Assembly: GCA_036743315.1 (NCBI GenBank)
Contig: DAINPV010000189.1
Location: forward strand, 1-7,809
Reading direction: 5' to 3'
Source: CALBTQ01 sp036743315
GTDB taxonomy: Bacteria > Lernaellota > Lernaellaia > Lernaellales > Lernaellaceae
DNA length: 7,809 nt
Shown: positions 1-5,897 of the stretch, piece by piece
Position numbering within the stretch: position 1 is the first letter of the stretch
How the letters are laid out: every line of letters starts with the position of its first letter
Notes under the pieces: model-generated
What the model saw: the letters and a program-made list of their open reading frames with translations, nothing else
Database searches by the model: none
Told to the model about the DNA's origin: nothing
Made by a program: the position numbers and the translations under genes

Positions 1-846
1 CTTCCGGACGATGGTGCGCCACGGCCGCGCGCAAGGTTTCGCCCGCCGCGCGCGCAGGCATGGCGATCAGCCGGTCGCTTGGCAGATGCCGCGCGAACCC
101 GGCGGCGTCGTCGGCGAACGAGAGCGCCGCGTCGAGCCGTCCGGCCTCCAACAGCGGCGCGCAGACCACCGGCTTGCCCGCCTGACAGGCGCGGATCAAT
201 GCGGGCGGCAAGGCATACACGGGCAGGGCGTCGAGTTGGTAGGGCAGCAGTGCCGCATGCAGGCGCGTCCACATCGTTTCGTCGTCGTCGGGACGCAAAT
301 GCAGATTCGGCAGGCGGCGTTCGGCTTCGCGGAGAAAGGGTTCGTTCGCCGCCTCGCCGCCCACGTAGAGTTGCAGGCGGCGCTCGCCTTGCGCCAGTTG
401 GGCGAAGATCTCCCAGCGTAAGGCCGGGTTGCGCGGACCGACGAAGCCGACCGCCGGCGGCACCAACGGCAGTTCGTCGACCGTTCGGGCGGCGAGCGGC
501 GCGAGCGGATCGGGCAGCCACCGCGCGTCGGCGTTGTAGCGGCGCGCCTCGGCGAGCAATTCGCGCGTGGAGACGGTTAGCAAGGCGGCCCGTTGCAGCG
601 CCTGTCGGCCGCGGCGGGACGCGGGCAGGATTTCCTTTTCCGGCCGCGCGGCATCCAGGTCGAGCCAGACGGGCAGCTTGTCGATGAAATCGCGGCGCAG
701 ATCCAGCGCCATGAACGGGTCGTCGGTGGCGACCAGATCCAGCGGTCCGTGGGCGACGATCTCGCCGACGAAATCCGGCAAGGCGAGCAGGGCGCGCATT
801 CGCGGGCCGAGCGGACGTTGAGCGGTGGAAAAGGTTCGCAAACGCA
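1..846 (-). CDS. Glycosyltransferase, GT-B type, partial (3' end outside window)
   Basis: This frame is open from an ATG at 846-844 down to the window edge and gives 282 residues; the C-terminus is missing. It reads like a family 1/4 GT-B glycosyltransferase, which transfers a sugar from a nucleotide-sugar donor in the cytoplasm, usually for LPS, exopolysaccharide or glycan synthesis. Visible signs are a linker-like VGFVGPRNP (residues 133-141) opening the C-terminal Rossmann half, LQLYVGG (159-164), the LLPYQ stretch (200-204), and the donor-site-like pattern ALIRACQAGKPVVCAPLLE (216-234). The N-terminal half includes VATDDPFMAL and WLDLD, matching the usual 'aspartate-phenylalanine then D-x-D' part of such proteins. 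Only about 35 residues precede this region, which is short for the family. No clear Shine-Dalgarno precedes the ATG. The frame stays open upstream to a TGA within the tRNA gene, with only TTG codons (about 898-896 and 886-884) as other starts. The acceptor and pathway cannot be told. I am confident it is a coding gene and moderately confident of the family. Confidence 0.68.
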
Positions 847-879
847 TGATTGGGCGATTCGAGCACGGGCTCGCCCGGC

Positions 880-898
880 TTGTCAATCTTGTTGACAA
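880..898. promoter_or_regulatory. Perfect inverted repeat with back-to-back -35-like boxes
   Basis: TTGTCAA (880-886), spacer TCTTG, then TTGACAA (892-898) form a perfect 7-bp inverted repeat between the divergent glycosyltransferase and tRNA-Gly genes. Each arm contains a consensus TTGACA -35 hexamer pointing outward: plus strand 892-897, minus strand 886-881. The symmetry could be an operator for a dimeric regulator, or simply the result of two divergent promoters placed head to head. Minus-strand spacing of 18 leads to TCGAAT (862-857) as a weak -10, which would start transcription almost at the glycosyltransferase ATG. The repeat is seen directly; its function is inferred. Confidence 0.45.
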
Positions 899-921
899 TC
901 GTCGGCCAAACCGGCTAAAGA
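892..921 (+). promoter_or_regulatory. Probable sigma-70-type promoter of tRNA-Gly
   Basis: A perfect -35 box TTGACA lies at 892-897. With an 18-base spacer the -10 would be TAAAGA (916-921), which is a poor match; GATACT at 920-925 matches better but is 22 bases away. A start near 928 would give a leader of about 38 bases before the tRNA at 966. The sequence after the -10 is GC-rich, as is common for stable-RNA promoters under stringent control. The -35 is clear and the -10 uncertain. Confidence 0.45.
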
Positions 922-936
922 TACTGTCGCATCGCG

Positions 937-952
937 GGCGGCGAGCGCCGCC
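937..952 (+). other. GC-rich hairpin in the tRNA leader
   Basis: GGCGGC (937-942) and GCCGCC (947-952) are complementary around a GAGC loop, giving a six-pair all-GC stem (seven pairs if the loop shrinks to AG). It lies 13 bases upstream of the mature tRNA 5' end. It has no T-tract, so it is not an intrinsic terminator. It may be a precursor structure removed with the leader by RNase P, or chance in GC-rich DNA. Confidence 0.3.
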
Positions 953-965
953 GCAAACGGTGAGC

Positions 966-1038
966 GCGGGCGTAACTCAGTTGGTAGAGTACGAGCTTCC
1001 CAAGCTCGGAGTCGCGGGTTCGAATCCCGTTGCCCGCT
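966..1038 (+). tRNA. tRNA-Gly (anticodon CCC)
   Basis: The 73-base sequence folds as a complete cloverleaf. The acceptor stem pairs 966-972 with 1031-1037 (last pair G-U); the D arm is 975-990; the anticodon stem pairs CGAGC (992-996) with GCTCG (1004-1008); the 7-base loop TTCCCAA (997-1003) puts anticodon CCC at 999-1001, reading GGG. The variable loop has five bases, and the T arm carries the canonical GGTTCGAATCC (1016-1026). The unpaired discriminator base is T at 1038, which is the glycine identity base U73. The next bases are TCG, so the 3' CCA is not encoded and must be added by tRNA nucleotidyltransferase. No second tRNA is adjacent. Confidence 0.96.
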
Positions 1039-1045
1039 TCGCAAG

Positions 1046-1085
1046 AAAATGGCCTCGATCCGCTGGCGGGATCGAGGCCACTTTT
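1046..1085 (+). terminator. Intrinsic terminator after tRNA-Gly
   Basis: TGGCCTCGATCC (1050-1061) pairs perfectly with GGATCGAGGCCA (1069-1080) around a 7-base loop (1062-1068). The 12-bp stem is followed by CTTTT (1081-1085). An AAAA tract (1046-1049) directly precedes the stem, so the element could also stop transcription arriving on the minus strand. It begins 12 bases after the tRNA and isolates it from the yacG operon. Confidence 0.88.
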
Positions 1086-1086
1086 G

Positions 1087-1092
1087 TATAGT
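1087..1092 (+). promoter_or_regulatory. Possible -10 box for the yacG-tamB-omp85 operon
   Basis: TATAGT matches the -10 consensus at five of six positions and sits in the only AT-rich patch between the terminator and yacG. A start near 1099 would leave a leader of about 15 bases. No good -35 exists 16-18 bases upstream, because that space is the terminator hairpin. It may depend on an activator or another sigma factor, or it may not be used, with the operon fed by read-through of the terminator. Confidence 0.25.
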
Positions 1093-1101
1093 ATATCCCT
1101 T

Positions 1102-1108
1102 AAGGAAG
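1102..1108 (+). promoter_or_regulatory. Ribosome binding site of yacG
   Basis: AAGGAAG precedes two consecutive in-frame GTG codons (1114 and 1117). Measured from AAGGA, spacing to the first GTG is 7 bases and to the second 10, so the first is preferred. No ATG lies between this site and the conserved first CPTC motif. Confidence 0.65.
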
Positions 1109-1113
1109 AACGT

Positions 1114-1320
1114 GTGGTGAATTCTCGTGCAATTCGGTGTCCGACTTGCGGCCGTACGACAAGCTGGGAGGAGGCGCCGCGCGGTCCTTTTTGCAGCGAT
1201 CGCTGCCGGTTGATCGACTTGGGCAACTGGGCCGATGAAACGTACCGGATGCCCGCCGATGACGGCGGTGGAGAGGATCCGTATACAGTCGTCACCGGCG
1301 ACAACGACCGAACCGAGTGA
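1114..1320 (+). CDS. yacG: DNA gyrase inhibitor YacG
   Basis: The product is a 68-residue small zinc-ribbon protein of the YacG family. The four zinc ligands are visible as CPTC (C9, C12) and CSDRC (C27, C31). They are followed by the family signature RCRLIDLGNWADETYRMP (residues 30-47), a near-perfect match to the usual RLIDLGxWxxExYxIP. The tail (48-68) is acidic and glycine-rich, as in relatives. In E. coli, YacG binds GyrB and inhibits gyrase DNA binding and supercoiling. Start: the first of two adjacent GTG codons, chosen for its spacing to AAGGAAG; the second (1117) is possible. An in-frame ATG at 1030 lies inside the tRNA gene and is rejected. The stop is 18 bases before the tamB start, so the genes are probably cotranscribed. 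In E. coli, yacG sits instead with coaE and zapD, so this neighbourhood is different. The family call is secure. Confidence 0.93.
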   Translation: MVNSRAIRCPTCGRTTSWEEAPRGPFCSDRCRLIDLGNWADETYRMPADDGGGEDPYTVVTGDNDRTE

Positions 1321-1338
1321 CAGACAGCGGAAAGGTGC

Positions 1339-4300
1339 ATGTCAGACACGGCGAAATTCATTCTTTATGTGATCGGCCGGATCTTGAAGGCTGTCCTCAA
1401 GGTGGTGGGATCCATCGTGGGCAGTGTTCTGACGCTGGTGCTGGTCGTTCTGGTCGCCGTGAACTTCCTGCTGCAAACCGGCTTCTTCACCGACCTGGCG
1501 CTGTCGCAAGCGCTGCCGCCGGTCGAGGAGATGCTGTGCGCCGACCTGCACGTCGACAAGCTGCGCCTGAGCCTCGTGCCGTTTTCGCTGCGACTCGAGG
1601 GCGCGCGCTTCACCGACCGCGAAGGCAGGTTCGAACAGCCCTTCGCCACGCTCGACAGCCTGACGGTCAAGGTGAAAACGCTGCCGCTGCTCAAGGGCAC
1701 GGTGGTCGTCAAGGAGCTGTCGCTGCGCGGCGCGAGCAATTACCTGTTCATTCGCAACGGGCTGGAAAATCTGCCCATGTGCCCGAGCGCCGAGGAACCG
1801 GAAGAAGAGGAACCGCCCAGCGACGAGCCCTTCCGCCTCGAACTGCCGATCGTCGTGGAGAATCTGCACCTGGACGCGTCGTTCCGCATGGACATGCCCG
1901 CCACGACGCCCGAGCCGACGCCGGAGAATCCCGAGCCCGCGCCGGGCAGCGCGATGAACGTCGCGGTGGCCGAAATCACGCTCGACGGTAAAGCCGATCT
2001 GCGCGACGGCGACGCGGAAGTCGAACTGCGCCTCAAGGGCGGCGATTTCACGCTGGGCGAAATGCACGACACGATCGACCTGGTGGCGATCGACGCCTCG
2101 GCCAATCTGCAGGAATGGTTCGCCAAGGTCGCGCGGCTCGACGTGGAACTGCCGCTGACCAAACTGGCCGTCACCGCCGAGGCGACCGACCTGCTCGGCG
2201 AGCTCGATCTGGCCGCCGACGTGAAGCTGGACACCGACCTGCGCAAAGTCAACCAACTCGTGCTGACCAAGCCCGAGGACATGCAGCTTTCCGGGCCGGT
2301 CGCGTTGACCGCCACTGCCAAGCTGCACCTGGGCAAGGAAAAGATGACCTACGCGGCCGGCGGCGCATTGTCGCTGCCCGACGCGCTCGTCAACGAACTG
2401 CCGGTCCAGAACCTGCTGGCGAAGTTCATGGTCACCCCCGACCAAGCGAAGATCGAGCAGCTGACCGGCCGTATCGGCGCCGGTTCGTTGGACGTGGTCG
2501 GCCGCCTCGGTTTGCAGGGCGCGATGCCGCTGAATGCGCAGGTGAAAGTCGCCGGGCTGGACGTCGGCGATGCGATCAAAAAATTCGGTCTGGCGGGCGT
2601 CGACGCACGCGGCGTGCTCGATACCGAACTGACCGCCAACGGCAATCTCAGCCCGTTGGCGCTGGACGCCAAGGGCGCGGTGCATCTGGCCGACGCCGGT
2701 TACGGCAAGGTCGCCAAGACGCGGCAGGTGGACATCGAACTGGACGCCAACGTCGGCGGCGCGAACAATCTCGTGCGTTCGTTGCGCCTGACCGCGCTGG
2801 ACACGACGGTCGCCGAGACGCTGCTGCCGCAGGTCACGTTGGATCTGGCCGGCAACTTCGGCGCGCAGGTCAACAAGATCGACAAGCTGTTGGTGACCAC
2901 CCAGCACAGCGAAATCGGCGTCAGCGGCACGGCCGATCTGAACGGCCCGCTGGCGCTGAAGGTGAAAGCGGAGCTCAACGACCTGGGCGAATTCGCCGGC
3001 TTCGTCGGCGGCAAAAAGCTTGCCGGTCGCGGCTTGTTGGAGGCCGAGGTCGGCGGCACGACAAAGAAACCCGATGCGACCGGCCATCTGCAATTCGCCG
3101 ATCTGGTCTTCAATAAAATGGAAATCGGCGCGATCAACGCGGGACTGCGTTTCCAGAACGACAAGGCGGCGGTCGAGAACCTGCTGATCGAAGCGGGCGC
3201 GGCGATGATCAAAGCCGACGCCGCGTACGATATGTCGGTCGAACCGGCGAACGTGTCGGCCCAATTGTCGCTGCCGTCCACGAAGATCGCCGAGCTGATC
3301 AAGATGGCCGGCCTGGCCGATTCGCTGGAAGTCGGCGGCGACGCCGAATTGACCGTGGATGTCGCCGGTCCGGTCGACGCCCTGAACGGCAAGGTGCTGC
3401 TCAAGGCCGACAAGATCAAAGCCTTCAAGGAAAAGGTCGAGGCGCTGACGCTCGACGCGCGGTTCGACGACGGCGTGGTCGTGCTCGAGGATCTGTCGAT
3501 CGTCAAGCAGCGCAGCGTCCGCCCGATTTTCAAACGCGGCCTGTGGCGGCCCAAACCGGAAAACGAGGTGACCGAGCAGGAAAAACTGCCCGCGGTGATC
3601 CGCCTGACCGGGCGCGTCGATCCGCGGGAAAAGACGTTCGCAATTAAAATGCTCACCGAGCGCCTGACGGAAATGGCCAGCGACACCGTTGCGCGCGAGC
3701 GCATCCACGCGATGGCCGATGTCGAGCTCAACGCCGACTTGACCGGCACGTTCGACAACCCCGGCGGCGCGCTGCGGCTGGCGATCGCGCACGGACGCTA
3801 TGAGCATCTAGACCTGGGCGATTCGACGATCGACGTGCAGATCGTCGATCAGCAGGTGAAGGTGACCGGCGCGCTGTTGGCCGGGCGGCAGGCCGTGTCG
3901 CTGGAAGAACGGTTGCAGGCCGAAAGCAAACCGAACGTCGTCGAACAGATCCGCGATCGCGTCGAACCGCTGCTGCCGGGGCGCGACGAGGAGAAGAACG
4001 AGGAAGATCCCGATTTCGCCGCCGCCGAAGCGGAGATGACGCCGCCGCCCGAACCCGAGCAACCGCCGGTCGATCTGGGCCGCATCGAAATCGACGCGAC
4101 GCTGGGGTTGCGCGACGAAATGCCGCTGGAAGCGCGCGTGACCTTCGCCGCGTTCGACTACTCGAACTTCCTCAAGTCCTACGAGCAGGTGCGTCGCTCG
4201 CGCAAGGAAAAGGGCGACGAAGGCGAGGAAGGCGAGGAAGAGGGCGGGCCGGAAATGGAAGTGTTCGGCGGACATATCGCCGGCGAGATCCTGGTGACCG

Positions 4301-5889
4301 GTTGGTTGGCGCAAGGCGCGACGGCCGCGGCGCCGGAGGGCGAGAAGCCGCCGACGCAAGCGAAAATCGACGCGACGGTGCGCTTCGACGAGCTGTTGTT
4401 CCAGCGCAACGAATTCGTCATCCGCAATCAGGACGAGACCGGCCGAATCGTGCCGATCCTCGTGCATTATCGCGACGGCCACGTCGACGTCGAATCCTTC
4501 GCCCTGGGCGACAAAGGCGTGAAGATCACGCTGGACCGCCTGGACAAAGGCGAGCCGTTCCTCGCGCTGGACGCGGCGATCGAACTGGCGCTGGCCAAGG
4601 TGTTCACCGATGCGTTGGCCGAGGCGAAGGGCGATTTGAAGATCCATGCGGAGATTCCGGTCAAGTTCGACATGGACAAGGTGCTGGCCGAGGTGAAGAT
4701 CCCCGAGGGCACCTTCGCCGTGCGCAACATGCCGACGGTGATCGAGAACTTCAAGCTCGACATCCGCTTCGCGCATCGCGAGGCGACGATCAAGAAGCTG
4801 TCGGCGAACCTCGGCGGCGGCACGCTCAGCGGCGGCGGGACGGTCATCCTGCCCGCCGACGAGCCGGAACCCGCAGAGGGCGAAAAGCGCATTGTCGGCC
4901 AGAAGACGAAGGCGGGACCGCAGGTCGATCTGATTTTCAAAATCGACAATGTGAAGACCGGCTTCGACCCGTATCTGGAAGTGGCCATCGACAAGGTCGA
5001 ACTGCTGGTGACCAACCGGCCCGACGGCAAGTTGGACGTGTCGGGCGAGGTGCGCATCGACAAGGCCGTTTACAGCCAGGATTTCGACCTGGCGTTCATC
5101 ATCAAGCAATTCCAGAAGCCGCGCGGCGCGGTGTCGGGCTCGGCGACGTACGAGAAGAAAGAAGAGTCGATGTTCTTCAACATCGTCATCCACGCCCCGC
5201 GCAACATCGCCTTCGACAGCAACAACGCGAACATCGAGGTGAAGCTCGACCTGATTCTAACCGGCTCGAACGTCGAGATGGGCATGATCGGCACGGTCGA
5301 GGTGCTCAAGGGCTGGGCGACGGTGCTGCAGAACGATTACCGCCTGACCTCGGCGGTGATTCAATTCTTCGACGAGCGCCGCATCTACCCGACCTTCGAC
5401 ATCAACGCGGCGACCGAGGTCAACGAAATCCAGATATTCATCAACGTATCGGGCACGCCGGACCGGTACAAAATCTCGTTCCAGTCCGATCCGCCCAAGA
5501 CCGAGCGCGACATCGTGACGCTGCTGTCGCTGGGCGTTTCGTACGAAGAATTCCAGAGCAGCGGCGGCGGCATTTCGACCGAAGAGGCGCTGAGCCTCGC
5601 CGCACAGCAGGCTATCGGGTCGCGCTTCCGCAGCTACACGGGACTGGATTTCGGCGTGGACAGCTCGACGGGCACCAGCCGCTTCCGCATCAGCAGCGAG
5701 CTGGAGAAAGACCTGCGTTTGTCGATCTTCCGCGGCATCGCCGATCCGACGCTGGCCGCGGAATTGGAATATGACTTCATTCGTTACATGGCCGTGTACA
5801 CCGATTGGAGCAACTTCGCCGGGCAGGAAGACGTGCCGCCCAGCGGCGGGTACGGCGCCGGCGTGCGCATTAAAATCGATTTCCGGTAG
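1339..5889 (+). CDS. tamB: TamB-family translocation/assembly protein (AsmA-like, DUF490 C-terminus)
   Basis: This 1516-residue protein should be anchored in the inner membrane and span the periplasm as a long beta-rich groove, working with an Omp85 partner in outer-membrane protein assembly and, in TamB-like proteins, phospholipid transport. One hydrophobic segment (about 27-46) follows a basic N-terminus, making an N-in signal anchor. Residues 66-131 resemble the AsmA/TamB N-terminus. The middle is repeated short beta-strand motifs of the type 'LDVVGRLGL', 'IGVSGTADLNGPLAL' and 'LNGKVLLKADKI'. The C-terminal TamB domain (about 1195-1516) is clear: GTVEVLKGWATVLQNDY (1318-1334), then DPPKTERDIVTLLSLGVSYEE (1384-1404), the family's hallmark proline-then-'LLSLG' region. 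E. coli TamB has 1259 residues; the excess here comes partly from acidic, proline-rich insertions (about 149-204, 882-911, 953-972, 996-1007 and 1172-1184). GGAAAGG lies 3 bases before the ATG (1339). The omp85 gene starts 8 bases after its stop. No frameshift is seen. Confidence 0.92.
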   Translation: MSDTAKFILYVIGRILKAVLKVVGSIVGSVLTLVLVVLVAVNFLLQTGFFTDLALSQALPPVEEMLCADLHVDKLRLSLVPFSLRLEGARFTDREGRFEQPFATLDSLTVKVKTLPLLKGTVVVKELSLRGASNYLFIRNGLENLPMCPSAEEPEEEEPPSDEPFRLELPIVVENLHLDASFRMDMPATTPEPTPENPEPAPGSAMNVAVAEITLDGKADLRDGDAEVELRLKGGDFTLGEMHDTIDLVAIDASANLQEWFAKVARLDVELPLTKLAVTAEATDLLGELDLAADVKLDTDLRKVNQLVLTKPEDMQLSGPVALTATAKLHLGKEKMTYAAGGALSLPDALVNELPVQNLLAKFMVTPDQAKIEQLTGRIGAGSLDVVGRLGLQGAMPLNAQVKVAGLDVGDAIKKFGLAGVDARGVLDTELTANGNLSPLALDAKGAVHLADAGYGKVAKTRQVDIELDANVGGANNLVRSLRLTALDTTVAETLLPQVTLDLAGNFGAQVNKIDKLLVTTQHSEIGVSGTADLNGPLALKVKAELNDLGEFAGFVGGKKLAGRGLLEAEVGGTTKKPDATGHLQFADLVFNKMEIGAINAGLRFQNDKAAVENLLIEAGAAMIKADAAYDMSVEPANVSAQLSLPSTKIAELIKMAGLADSLEVGGDAELTVDVAGPVDALNGKVLLKADKIKAFKEKVEALTLDARFDDGVVVLEDLSIVKQRSVRPIFKRGLWRPKPENEVTEQEKLPAVIRLTGRVDPREKTFAIKMLTERLTEMASDTVARERIHAMADVELNADLTGTFDNPGGALRLAIAHGRYEHLDLGDSTIDVQIVDQQVKVTGALLAGRQAVSLEERLQAESKPNVVEQIRDRVEPLLPGRDEEKNEEDPDFAAAEAEMTPPPEPEQPPVDLGRIEIDATLGLRDEMPLEARVTFAAFDYSNFLKSYEQVRRSRKEKGDEGEEGEEEGGPEMEVFGGHIAGEILVTGWLAQGATAAAPEGEKPPTQAKIDATVRFDELLFQRNEFVIRNQDETGRIVPILVHYRDGHVDVESFALGDKGVKITLDRLDKGEPFLALDAAIELALAKVFTDALAEAKGDLKIHAEIPVKFDMDKVLAEVKIPEGTFAVRNMPTVIENFKLDIRFAHREATIKKLSANLGGGTLSGGGTVILPADEPEPAEGEKRIVGQKTKAGPQVDLIFKIDNVKTGFDPYLEVAIDKVELLVTNRPDGKLDVSGEVRIDKAVYSQDFDLAFIIKQFQKPRGAVSGSATYEKKEESMFFNIVIHAPRNIAFDSNNANIEVKLDLILTGSNVEMGMIGTVEVLKGWATVLQNDYRLTSAVIQFFDERRIYPTFDINAATEVNEIQIFINVSGTPDRYKISFQSDPPKTERDIVTLLSLGVSYEEFQSSGGGISTEEALSLAAQQAIGSRFRSYTGLDFGVDSSTGTSRFRISSELEKDLRLSIFRGIADPTLAAELEYDFIRYMAVYTDWSNFAGQEDVPPSGGYGAGVRIKIDFR

Positions 5890-5892
5890 GAG
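5889..5892 (+). promoter_or_regulatory. Ribosome binding site of the omp85 gene, overlapping the tamB stop
   Basis: GGAG begins at the last base of the tamB TAG stop (5887-5889) and lies 5 bases before the GTG at 5898. This fixes the start of the Omp85 protein just ahead of a good signal peptide and suggests translational coupling to tamB. Confidence 0.75.
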
Positions 5893-5897
5893 AACGC

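Noticed and set aside
11..895. Several plus-strand frames opposite the glycosyltransferase
   Set aside because: Their arginine-rich, low-information products are shadows of the minus-strand gene, which carries family motifs.
966..1038. tRNA-Gly as a phage or island integration site
   Set aside because: No integrase, no direct repeat of the tRNA 3' end within the window, and the genes on the downstream side are core housekeeping genes.
825..1091. Plus-strand open frame across the tRNA gene
   Set aside because: Its 'GVTQLVEYELPKLGVAGSNPVARF' type ending (partly quoted) is the well-known spurious translation of a tRNA gene; it has no family match and overlaps the tRNA and terminator.
915..1361. 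Minus-strand open frame of 148 codons over tRNA-Gly and yacG
   Set aside because: It contains the 'NGIRTRDSELGKLVLYQLSYAR'-like peptide typical of antisense-translated tRNA, and it lies opposite the conserved yacG gene.
1342..3807. Minus-strand open frame of 821 codons
   Set aside because: It lies wholly antisense to tamB. Its arginine-, glutamine- and histidine-rich composition is what GC-rich third-position codon bias on the other strand produces; no family is recognised.
3808..5193. Minus-strand open frame of 461 codons
   Set aside because: It is in register with the previous one and antisense to the conserved part of tamB, with the same artefact composition.
4302..5774. Plus-strand open frame of 490 codons
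   Set aside because: It is an alternative frame within tamB, rich in Arg, Gly and Ala, overlapping the recognisable C-terminal TamB domain.
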